From assembly GCA_002104905.1 (NCBI GenBank), contig MCFE01000012.1, positions 62,001 through 126,000 of the forward strand: a stretch of DNA of 64,000 nucleotides, read 5' to 3'. Below the pieces are notes generated by a model. The model was not told the DNA's origin and made no database searches. It was given only the letters and a program-made list of their open reading frames with translations. Numbering within the stretch: the first letter of the stretch is position 1; every line of letters starts with the position of its first letter. A program made the translations under genes and the position numbers. Origin of the DNA: Basidiobolus meristosporus CBS 931.73. Its lineage: Eukaryota > Basidiobolomycota > Basidiobolomycetes > Basidiobolales > Basidiobolaceae. This document shows positions 36,587-46,972 of this stretch, piece after piece.

Positions 36587-37279
36587 AGAAGGATTCCAAA
36601 ATACCGTATGCAAAGCTTGGGGTCTTACATGCAACTTTATCAAATATATGACAATGTGTCTCTTACATTCTGGTGAAAATATTCAAATTAAATCCTGAAT
36701 GAAAATTTGGTTGGAAAAAATAAACCCAGGACTACATTAATGCAAATACTTAGATTAATATGAGGCATCAGAGATAGACTCATCTAAGAGACCCAAGCCT
36801 TTGATTAAGTCCTTTCATAATCCATTGCACTGTTGTAAGTTTGGTATTTACACCTAAGTATCTTTAGAATGTTCAAGCTCATGGTAGATTTTTCAATATT
36901 TTCTTGCCCACCATTATGTAAGATCCAATAAGCAAAAGGAGCCATTCTCTTGGATACAAAGCTCGGGCTAACTCGGGATTTGCAAGCCCAGTTTTTTGTA
37001 CAATTATCTGATTGTGTAAAATGCCAAGTACTCTCTTTAGTTGCGGTGAGGCCATGAGGGTTGACATTTTTCTTGTGTATGTGAAATTTCTATTTTTGAT
37101 ACTACGTTTGGTGGTTGGCATATCCCATTTTCTGTCATCGAAGAGCCATGGAACTATTACTAGCTGTGGGAAGCGTCATCAGTGTGACAATCCAGTTGGC
37201 GAGTCACGTGTACGATTATCGATATTAATACCAAGCCAAAGTGATGCATTGTCCATACATCAACTTTGACTAAGCAGTT
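36587..37279. other. Intergenic, nothing recognised
   Basis: AT-rich sequence between the LTR relic and the hydrolase gene. Frames on both strands (36879-37121 minus, 37012-37269 plus) overlap each other and have no motif. Confidence 0.55.
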
Positions 37280-38058
37280 ATGACTAGCATTATTCTACTT
37301 CCCGGCAATGGCTGCGAGAATCCTCAGGAGGCAATATGGTACAGTTGGGTAATGGAGAAGCTCAAGAAGCACGTCACTGGGGAAACTATCCTGAGACAGT
37401 TTCCTGATTACGAGCTTTGTAAAGAAAGCATATGGTTGCCTTTCTTAAAGCAAGAAATCGGTGTCGATGAAAATTTCATCTTGATAGGCCACAGGTATTT
37501 TTTAAAAAAACCATACATGTAACTCCTCACCTAACTCTTACGTACCATATTAGCACCGGTGCCATAGCTGCGTTAAGGTAATGGCGTCAATTGACATCAC
37601 TGATTACACTCGACTAACTCCAGCAAAGATATGCGGAGAAGTATAAGGTCAAAGGAATCGTCTTGGTTTCCGCGTATCATACTGATCTTGGTGACGAGTG
37701 GGAGGTCTGTATCGGATTCATCATAACGTATTGTGCATGTTATTTATATAAATATGACGTAGGCTAAGAGCGAATATTTTTCAAAAGAATGGCATTGGGA
37801 CAGTATTCGAAACAATTCGGACTGGATAATCCAATTTGGTAACTGGTGTTCGTACGCATAGGCTCTCATTTGGTCTACGTTTGGCTAATAGGTTATCCTC
37901 TAGGTTCGCCCGATGATAGTCTAGTACCCATAGCGGAACAGCGTTATGTTCATGAGCAAGTTGACTCGGAGTATTATGAGCTAGAGGAACGCGGTCATTT
38001 TGTTGACGACAACGATTTTCCCGAGTTGGTCGAGAAAGTGACGGAAAAATTGATATAG
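37280..38058 (+). CDS. RBBP9/YdeN-type serine hydrolase (alpha/beta fold)
   Basis: About five exons: first 37280 to about 37493, then short ones near 37554-37577, 37629-37704 and 37763-37831, and a last one from about 37904 to 38058. The start MTSIILLPGNGCENPQEAIW, the nucleophile elbow GHSTGA (its serine codon is split by intron 1), VKGIVLVSAYHTDLGDEWE, IIQFGSPDDSLVP and ELEERGHFVDDNDFPEL give the Ser, Asp and His of the catalytic triad. About 180 residues, as in human RBBP9. The substrate is not known for fungal members. Two acceptors are not the nearest AG: AAAG near 37628 and TCTAG near 37903 keep the frame and the family alignment. Confidence 0.85.
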
Positions 38059-38412
38059 TCATGTACCATTCATACGAAGTCCATGATGCATATTAAAGAG
38101 TCGTTTATATTCCAACCATCTTGGTATTGCATCATATCCGCCGTAGTATTCTGGCCACAGAATACTAATCGAATCAAATGCATCCTTTGGTCCAATCCTC
38201 GGCTTGCATTAATGTCAAGTGATAATAATCCACGTGGATATCAATTTGTACCAACAAATAATGTTGTGCCGGATATTCCAAATACGTAGAATCTGTTCAA
38301 TGGCCCAAGTTGCTAAGGAATATGGCCTAGAGATCGAGGCTTCACCTGGCTACTTGCAGTCCTATAAAGTTGAATAATTGTGTACTACTTGAACTGTTCA
38401 TTACCAATCAAG
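38059..38412. other. Short intergenic region
   Basis: About 350 bases between two co-directional genes. A 68-codon frame at 38083-38289 has no motif. Confidence 0.55.
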
Positions 38413-39677
38413 ATGACAAATATCGAAACTGTAGAGAGCACCACTGGCCATATGAAGCTATCCGCTGATGAATTAAAGAATTTGAGGCAGCTGTGGCTAG
38501 AACTACTACCACGAATGCGAGAGCATCCTCAGAACAGTATTTCTACTGAAGAGGGTAGTACTCTAGGGAATATAGAAAAAACTTTCTGGCGCTTTGTCTT
38601 ATATGACCATCCAGATTCTTTAATGTTGAAGTTTCTACGTGCACGTAAATTTGATACTTTGAAGGCACGCGATATGCTGCTTGGTGCATTAGAGTGGCGT
38701 ATAAAAGAAGATGTAGACAATATTGTAGAGAAAGGAGAAGCCTCTTTGAATCAATCCCTACTTCAAAATGGTCTGGCTCATTTCCGTGGACGGGATCGTG
38801 TCGGGCGTCCACTTTGGTAAGTTGAATTGGTATCTAATTGTGTTAATCACAGTTAATGGAAATTTCAAAGCATGGCATATGTACATCATTGGCATCCAAA
38901 AGCTCAGAGTTTGAACGACTTCAAACAATACATCATATGGACTTTGGAAACTGGGAGGCTATTGATTGAAACCAACAACGACGGTAAAATGTCTGCGATT
39001 ATAGACACTAGTGGCTTCAGCATGAGCAAAGTGGTAAGTGTTTTGATTTTCTGCTGTACATTCTACAAAACAACTATAACAAAGCCATTTGTATGATATT
39101 CACAAGGATCTTGCTGCAGCCCATTTTCTGGTCAACTGCATGGAAGCCTACTATCCTGAATGTCTGGGTAACCTGTACATTGTAGATGCACCCTGGGTAT
39201 TCTCAGGTAGGAAGTGGCAAGAATTTAAAAGAGGCCAAAGCCGAAGACAACTAAACATCCATATTACATCCAGGCTTTTGGAAAATGATATCGCCACTAC
39301 TTGATCCAGTGATCAAATCTAAAATCATTTTCTGTAAGCGAAAGGATTTGCGCCAGTATCTGAACCCTAAAGAAGTAATGAAGTGTATTGGTGGCGATGA
39401 CCCATACGAATACCAATACATCCCCCCGACGGCTGAAGAGCTAGCATCCGCACGCACCAGCCCATCCCCAGAAAAGCGGAAAGCGCAGCAAACATACTGG
39501 AGAGCTGCTGAGCGATTCGCAACTATTACTGAATCGTGGGCAATAGAGCCAAACAGGTTTGAGCAAGAAAGGGAAGAGGCGGCGCTTCAGTTCAAACAAG
39601 CCTGCATTGAGCTACAGCCTTTTGTTAGGGCATCAACATTTTATCACCGCATCGAAGAAATTTCGCAATACAGGTGA
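38413..39677 (+). CDS. CRAL-TRIO (Sec14-like) lipid-transfer protein
   Basis: Four exons: 38413 to about 38818, about 38872-39031, about 39108-39206 and about 39274-39677. An N-terminal CRAL-TRIO-N helix bundle (DSLMLKFLRARKFDTLKARD, MLLGALEWRIKED) precedes the lipid-binding lobe: GRDRVGRPLCMAYVHHW, LETGRLLIETNNDGKMSAII, DTSGFSMSKVD, AAHFLVNCMEAYYPECLG, YIVDAPWVFSGFWKMISPLL and KEVMKCIGGDDPYEYQY. The family carries phosphatidylinositol or other lipids between membranes. A helical C-terminal extension of about 85 residues follows the core. The reading frame ends AGG TGA at 39677 within a perfect donor-like CAG|GTGAGT, so a few further codons could be added by one more intron. About 350 residues. 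Confidence 0.88.
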
Positions 39678-40715
39678 GTTGACCAATACCAACTGTAAAC
39701 CCTAACGTTCGCCAAGTCTTGTGCTTTGATCGCTGCAACTCAACCCTACTGCGGAGGTGAGATAAATCGAGTAAAGAAATGTCATGATCAACTCAAAATA
39801 CTATATTTGATTAATCAACGTATTTATTTGAAAGCTTTATACTTGCTGCAAGTGTTTTTTATGCTAAAATTTTATACCATATGGCTATTTAATGTGCAAC
39901 GGACGCTCAATTGTATTAATCAGACATCAGATTTGCGTCTGTTGCTACTCTCGTATATGAGTGGCTGCCTCCTGTGGTCATGCCTCTTTGTCTTATCTCT
40001 GGATATTCAAATAGTGCTGGCATGAGACTCTTGGCATATCAGCTAGCCATCTGCTTCACGTTAGACACCGAGTTGTATTGTTGGCTATCATTACTGCAGG
40101 GTAGTCAAGTTGGATCGTTTACTAATGTGGCTGAGCGGCTAATTGGAGGCAAATACAAGATTTTCGATGCATCAAAATAATCTGTAGATATCCGGCTCCT
40201 CATGCAGATATATTATATTACAACTCTCGCTTTAGCCTGCTTTATTCACAGAGTCAAATACCCTTTATATTAGTGTTGACAACTTGAGCCCCTTGATACC
40301 AGAGCAACCTCTATTTCCCCGTGCTCGTGGAAGAAGCGATGAGATGAGTTGCTTAAAGTAATGTTTAATGCAGGCAAAGAAAGACGAATGGGAACTCGTT
40401 CTTCAAGGAGCTGTCTTCGTATCTAGATCCGGTTGACTATACATCTCAAATTCCCTTGTGAATACTACTATCATGCCACCTGTAGTGTCGTCTGGAGGGC
40501 TTACAATAACACCAATTCAATTTCTTTTCATTGTCAAATTGGGTAATTCCTACTTGGTTCATTGATTATATCATCATTTAAGGTGATGGAGGCAAATTAC
40601 ACAATATAAATTCTTGGCATAGGGATATTCCGTCCAGAAATTTATTTAAAGGCGCCTAGGAATAGATACCAACATCATAACATTATCTCCTATCTTCTCC
40701 TGTCACTTCTAAAGA
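39678..40715. other. Intergenic, nothing recognised
   Basis: About 1 kb. Frames at 39726-40025 and 39974-40180 are hydrophobic by base composition and overlap; not called. A TATTTAAAGG element near 40641 may be the core promoter of the next gene. Confidence 0.5.
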
Positions 40716-41156
40716 ATGAGAACCTTCAGCACAGTTATGGCACCCATCAGAAGTGCTCTGTCCATTGAAAAATCCAAGGAGTATTCAAACCAACCTTTAT
40801 ACAAAGATCAATTCATCACAATCCAAAAGGACCATATCTCCGTCCACAGATATTACCCGCACGGGACGTCGCGTAAAATTTGGATAAAAGACATCAGCTC
40901 TTTAAACACATTGGATCGTATTAGTAATTCAACTTCGCATCAGATTTACGGCATCTGTTTGAAGCCTATCTGGTGGGCGTTAGATGTATCAAGAATTCGA
41001 GGAAGGTCATCTAAAGAACTAGTAATCCTCGGTGTCTATGATCATTGGATTCATGTAGGCACGTCAGTTGAGAGGCCTAGTGAAGCAGTCCCTCTTTTAC
41101 TTGGATTGATTGAGAAGACCAATGCTCGGAGGATCAGCAGCTCACGTCAAAGTTGA
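40716..41156 (+). CDS. Small uncharacterised protein, PH-like fold suspected
   Basis: Single exon of 146 codons. Codon use and a clean ATG following a TC-rich leader support it. The pattern FITIQKDHISVHRYYPHGTSRKIWIKDISSL, followed after a gap by ELVILGVYDHWIHVGTSVERPSEAVPLL, reads like the alternating strands and last helix of the bacterial-type PH-like domain (split here as two motifs of the same protein). No catalytic motif, signal peptide or membrane segment is visible. I do not recognise a characterised family, and the function is open. Confidence 0.6.
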   Translation: MRTFSTVMAPIRSALSIEKSKEYSNQPLYKDQFITIQKDHISVHRYYPHGTSRKIWIKDISSLNTLDRISNSTSHQIYGICLKPIWWALDVSRIRGRSSKELVILGVYDHWIHVGTSVERPSEAVPLLLGLIEKTNARRISSSRQS

Positions 41157-41580
41157 TCCGCCTGCTTCCATCGACCATCCGCCTCTCTTAACCATAAGAT
41201 TGTAACTATACTTGTGTACAAATTCTTCTGGTGGGTTCATCATGAAGTCACTGGCATTCTATCTAAGTAATAATAAACCTAGACTTGATCGAATTTATTA
41301 TAAAGCCATTGATTTGGGGCGTCTATATGGCGTGGTCAAACAAAATTGATCATTTGGAAGATTGGCCAGATAAAGGGATCTCATGAGGATATAAAGTTGA
41401 GGGGAATGGTATACTGATCTGCTAGGAAGCTCCTACTCAGCAAGAGTTCGGATTCTGCTTGCGATATGAACCTTGAAATTAATTGTATATCAGAGCTGGT
41501 GTATGCAACTCAGGAAATAGAAAACTGCGTCGAGGGTATGGGTGTATGATGCATTGGATTTGCTGTGCGAGACACCTTGC
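41157..41580. other. Intergenic between convergent genes
   Basis: About 420 bases of spacer with no frame or repeat of note. Confidence 0.6.
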
Positions 41581-42925
41581 CTAACTGAACCACAAGAGCC
41601 TATCGTCTGAAATATGACCGGTCTTACTCTCATTTAGCTTGAGGTGAATGCTGAACTTTCCTCCATCCTCCAGAAGTTCGATTGTTGGCATTTCTAGATA
41701 GCACTCTCTGAATACGGTGGCATTAGGCATCAACTCGGTAAGATCCGCGGAATAGACGCCGAATGACTCAAAATAATTGCGCTGTAACTCGTAGAGAACG
41801 TTCAAGATATATCTTACTGAGTACTCGGGATCAACAATTTCTCGAGCAGTAGGGGAATCTAGAAACTCGACCGTGCCCCACCATTGAGGGTTCATCACGT
41901 CTCTATCTGGTGGTGAATTCCAGGTAAGATGGTATTTTTCAGGAAATACAATGTTGTCAATGAGATTTAGTAGGTATCTACGACGTCTTCCACGGCTGCC
42001 AGATGATTGATTCTCAGAGCCCGATGAAGGTGGCCACCCTGACCTATACAAGACAAATGAATAAGATGAACATGTACACAACTATTAGACTAGGGCCGCT
42101 TTACCGCATAAACTGGAAGTTCGAATATTGTGGATGTGACGTACCAGAGTCTCGTTTCCGACTGACATGTGACCAAGGGATTGCCCATTCTAAACTCCAA
42201 AGATTCCTTGGATGTTTTATTACATCATTTGTAACATCCAATACTTCATGAATAACTTGATCGGACGGCTGCTGAGAATCAGTCCTGTTTAAAATACCAA
42301 ATTGGAAGGCTTCGCCCAGAGTCTTCGCCGTTTCTATCCCACCGTCAGTTGGTGGTTTATTATAGTAAAGACTTCTGAAGGCTCCGATAGCATTCATCTG
42401 GATCCGCTGCAAGTTGTGGTTGTTTCTCTCCAGATCCAGAAACATCTCAAAGGTACTATCCAGAATTTCTAGCGAGACTCTCTTAGCAACACTAGTTTAC
42501 TAGAAGAACTAAATTAACTTTACCTCCTGAGTCCGGAATATGACTCAAATTGGCAACAATGAAAGGATCAAGTATTTCGGCAGCGACATAGATGAATCCC
42601 TCATCCCAAAGGATCTGAGGTTATTGTTATGTGATAAATATTTGGCAGTGGTGGTAAGGAATATGAGTGTCGACGCTACCTTTGCTCTGGTCCTGATCTT
42701 TACTGGGGACACAGGATTTACAGCAGCTCCTAAAATATTCTCGAAGTCATCAGTCCAAGGGGCTTTTTCCCATGCTGCATCATGGATGTTTCCATCAATA
42801 ATGGGCGGGACTGCTGCTTTAGCAACACCGTATCGTTTGACTTGTGGGATGTCACATAGCGCCACCACCAACTCACTTCCTGTTAAGAAAGCCAAAAAGC
42901 TTGTATAAAAAAAAGCTTGCAACAT
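41581..42925 (-). CDS. Secreted protein with family 9 carbohydrate-binding-like domain
   Basis: Four exons on the minus strand, ATG at 42925. The first residues MLQAFFYTSFLAFLTGSELV form a signal peptide. The CBM9-like beta-sandwich is shown by PPIIDGNIHDAAWEKAPWT, PVSPVKIRTRAKILWDEGFI, YVAAEILDPFIVANLS, EILDSTFEMFLDLERNNHN, QRIQMNAIGAFRSLYY and, near the end, MNPQWWGTVEF. Introns near 42604-42677, 42460-42528 and 42043-42109 restore one frame. About 340 residues. CBM9-type domains bind reducing ends of sugar chains in bacterial xylanases; in fungi and other eukaryotes such stand-alone proteins are uncharacterised. No glycosidase domain is attached. A Ser/Arg-rich stretch (SGSENQSSGSRGRRRR) lies between two parts of the fold. 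Confidence 0.75.
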
Positions 42926-43157
42926 ATCAATCTGATAGTGTTGATGTATTGTTTCTATTTGGATCGAAGCCACCTTCGAGGGGAGTTTGGAAGAGACAAG
43001 ATTTTTAGTTGTTGCTGAAGCGCTATCAGAGAAACCCTCTTTTAAAGGAAGATATACTCACCTAATGTTCAATTAAAGATCACTCTTTTACAAAGGCAAG
43101 GAAGAAATCTTTACAATAATATTCAGGATGAAAAATAGAAGGGGACAGAGGTTGGAA

Positions 43158-43355
43158 TCAAGGAGTATGCGGTTTCTCAATGATTATCAGTGCCACTATA
43201 TTGCGACTTTGAGCCCAAAGAATGGAAAATTCGAAGAACATACATGTACAGTTGTAGAGTAATACTCCGACCACCCATGCCAATAGATATACCACGGAGA
43301 ACTTCTTTGAATTTCCGATGAAGCAGTCACATGCGGGTTTTGAACACAATCCCAT
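43158..43355 (-). CDS. Possible small membrane protein or last exon of a larger gene
   Basis: 65 codons from ATG 43355. The N-terminus is cysteine-rich (MGLCSKPACDCFIGNSKK) and is followed by two hydrophobic stretches (FSVVYLLAWVVGVLLYNCTC and MFFEFSILWAQ...IVALIII). The pattern of a CxxxxCxC head and adjacent membrane helices looks like a real protein, and an acceptor-like CAG directly precedes the ATG, so this may be an internal or last exon. I do not recognise the family and found no partner exon upstream. Confidence 0.4.
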   Translation of the reverse strand: MGLCSKPACDCFIGNSKKFSVVYLLAWVVGVLLYNCTCMFFEFSILWAQSRNIVALIIIEKPHTP

Positions 43356-46300
43356 TCTGCATGGGAAAGCATAGAAGTACACCAACACCAGGCAGATTAG
43401 CTTCCATTTTTAGGAGATCTTTATATCACACAACATAGTAACTTTTAGGGTCTAATAATTCAGGGATTAACAATGAAACTAGCCATAATTCATACTACCA
43501 GCTGATGTATATCTACTAGTAAAAGCCCCCAGATGCAACTAGAGCCCGATGATTTCATTGACATATGCTACCCCTTGAAGCTCTAATTTGCCTCCTGGAT
43601 AACTTCACTACACTACGAAGAGAGGGTTGGTTGACTCTTACCCTGCTTTAGTCTGAATGAGAAGAAGTTCTGATGCAAGTATAAAAATATATATCCACCA
43701 TTTGGTTTCTCATATTGCATGTAGTACGCAGACATAATTATTGTCCAAAAGTGTGGAAAAGGATATAGTAATTGTCCAGAGTCCGTAATCATAAGGTTAA
43801 GCTCCCTCCAGGAGAATCTCAAAGTAATTCCAGACTCTGGCCACATTATCAGTGCAAATATGGGCACTATGGTGTTTTTTGAAAACAATATTATTTCATA
43901 CCAGAAATGTCTACCCAGCATGCTACTGATATTGCGCTTCCAAGCCCCATTATTGTTTAAGCCAATATTACTTTCTTGGCGTCCAATTATCAGAATGCTG
44001 ATCATAAGCCAAGTATTTAACGAACCCAACTGTACATTACACAACCAATTTGTGCAAAGCTATACAGCTTGATAGACTGGAAGAGGTGCCTGAGAGGTAC
44101 CTAAACCTAAACAACTTGACAGCCTAGCCAAGGTTCTCGCGCTATGCTATTTTCTGTTAAGATGTAACCCCAGAATGATATAGCATCGCACAATAACATT
44201 TGTCATGTCTTCCTAATTTGATTTCTCTTTTTTGTCTACTACAACAAAAACATGGTATCGAATCACCCCATACTGCTATTGATTGACATCCTTTCTCTTG
44301 TGGCAGACTACCGCTTTGTCGACTAACGGAATAACTGCCCAAAGATGTACTCTCCACCACTTTCACACATTGATTCCGTGGCAGCGACAAGTTGAGTCAA
44401 AGTTTATAGCAAGTATGGAATAATATAAGCCAACGGCAATCATAAAGGCAAGAGAATTGCCATTTTGCAGTTGATGCAACTAAACTTTACTCACTGAACT
44501 TGCCTGAAGCCTATAGATCTGACACAAGCCAAGTTCGTGACCAGTCAATCCACTGAGATTAGCTGAGGAGAAACATACATTGGCAATCATGCACATTTGC
44601 AGCATATAAGCCAAAGACAGGTTTCAAACAAGTTAATGCGTGGGAAAGATGCTTGTCACCACTCCCGTAGCCATCAATCGGTATATCTACCGCATTTTGA
44701 ATTGACGAGAAAGAGATTCAACCATAATGTATTGATCGAAATTGGGAGCATAGCAGCTGGGCACTGGCCTATAATCAAACAGGGCCCATGATCCATCACT
44801 TCAAAGCAGAAGGCCGATCTTTTCCAACTTCAACTCTATTTCAAACCTGGCGGGGATCAAGTGGGAAACTGATTGGACGATGGCAATCTTCGAAACATCG
44901 TTATCTCTAAATCAAGATGACTTGCCGTAATCCACTATGCAATAATGCTTCAGATCCTCATGACCCAAAACTACTCGAACACCCATTTCCAGTACCTGAT
45001 CACATGTGCAAGGAATTTGGGTGGGAATTTTTGGAGTTGATCAGATGCGCAAAAATAGCAGCCCACACTGATTTCAGTGATATTGCAACAGGCAAGCAGC
45101 CTTGGCTCGTTGAGTTATATCTCATGCGCACACTGCTGACCACTCCTGGGATCATGGAGCTTCGTTTCAGCGTGATTATCAGGTAAGTGGGTTCTTGCCA
45201 ATCTATATTTATTCACTGTACATTGGTGTGGCACTTTAAGTGTAGGGGATCTTGATTGATAGGGCTCATCAATGATGGTTTCACAGGTGTACTGTTGGTT
45301 CAATATCAGTCACCTAGTATCATATTAGAATTCTACAGCAGCTCAGATACTTTGTTCTCACATTTTCTGCATTCAGGTGGCAACCCAAATCAAATTGAAC
45401 CTGTATCGGATCAAATCTTTTAATCTCAATCAAGCCCATTTAGATATTCACTCTCCTCTCCATCTGTACCGATACAAAATCTCCGAAAACGACGGAGAGT
45501 CTTAGCAAGTTTTAGTAGATAGAGGGCACCATGCAGAGCTTGTTTGGAATCAGCCAGCTTCATTTCATCAATCTCTCTGATGAGATAGAACCTTCGCCCG
45601 CCACTCTACGATGTCACCCGTATGTCCAGTGTGGACAGAGACTTGCAATGGTCGAGGTAGCAATGGATGCATATGTGAGGTGTAAGGGCCAAATCCATTG
45701 TAATCTTTATATTGGCGATCAGCTCCTAACACCACTATCGCCTAATAGAGTCAAACCGAAATGAAGTTATCACGAGCAAACGTTTGAAATCTAGCTACCA
45801 TTTTAAGATACTAGGGAATTCTCACAAGTAGCATATTATATGGATCTTGGAGATGTATCAAGGCACTTGGACAATTTGGCAGCCGGCCTATGGTAGCTCT
45901 CCAGGCTTACTTTTGTGATTGTGAGAACTGATTCTGATTCGGCTTGGAGATAGACTAACGATTGTATAACAAATGCCCATGCGACTACATGGCAATACTC
46001 TAATATTGATCGGCGGGAAATACCGTCAATTAAACCAGGCGCGGTGATTCCGAAATCACCCAAAATACGCACATTGAGCTGCCTTCTCCCTAAGCGCAGG
46101 ACACCTAGATGACCACTCTCGTTGCATCAATAGAGACACAACCAAAAGCCATCGTTGCACATCATGCTTCCGCTTTCTTTGGGGTGCTGTAGAGACTAAT
46201 CAGTCTGTCGCTTCTTCCCACAGTCTTAATACTGGCTAGCTCCATACACCACATCCCCATAAATTTTAGTTACCGTTTAAAAACCCTGGAATAAACCTGA

Positions 46301-46776
46301 AAACGGGATCACGCTGGAATTATACTATTGTCTTGAAATATCTATTAAGGATCCGAAATAGACTAGAATTAGACACAGTGTATGTGGGAAAATTCATACA
46401 ATCCTCCTGAGCAAGTTCAATTCATATTGCCATATATGGGTGTCACTTGTTGGGTTCGGTGGAAGAGTAACTCTGATCATTATCTAGCCTATAGCAAGAT
46501 ATTTACCCTCACATACTTCCATCGCACGCCAATCCCGAGCGCGAGAGACGGAAATGGCATACCATATTGAAATCTTAATCATTTGACCATCGGCCACTAT
46601 CTGCCCAATCTTTGTTTGGCAAATAATCTGTTTCGGCTCGTTTTAGTAATGCCAAGTATATTTGATGAGCGGAACATGATATTTTTGTTTTCGGCGTGTT
46701 TCTTCGACTCAGTGGCTCCGAATACGCTCTCCAATCACGTTTCCAAGAGGCCGTATACGAAACGAGCACCCACGGT

Positions 46777-46784
46777 TATAAAAA
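46777..46784 (+). promoter_or_regulatory. TATA-type box upstream of the CSL gene
   Basis: TATAAAAA followed by GG about 190 bases before the CSL ATG. Identified by sequence and position only. Confidence 0.4.
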
Positions 46785-46972
46785 GGCCAGCCTGGATGGT
46801 GGAAAAATGATTGTCTTTTTGAAAATTTCCCTTATCTATATTTGTTGATTGTCCCATCAACTGCTTCAGCTTTACTCCCTAGGCATCTTTTGCTCTTTAT
46901 TCTTCAAGCCCTTCGTCTGACAGAGTTTAGCGTGGTGCATGTCATAATATTCTCTGTAAAGTATTGTATAAA

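Larger units (their letters stand above)
42926..46972. other. 4-kb gene-poor region with a few weak candidates
   Basis: Between the CBM9-like and CSL genes I find no multi-exon family match. A small membrane-protein candidate (43158-43355, minus) is listed separately. A plus frame at 44917-45186 starts well (ATG ACT TGC CGT) and ends near a good donor (CAG|GTAAGT at about 45181) but no second exon could be recognised. The right end holds the CSL promoter. Confidence 0.5.

Noticed and set aside
43613-44044. 143-codon minus-strand open frame
   Set aside because: AT-rich with hydrophobic residues as expected from composition, no motif, no good start or splice context, and an overlapping plus-strand frame.
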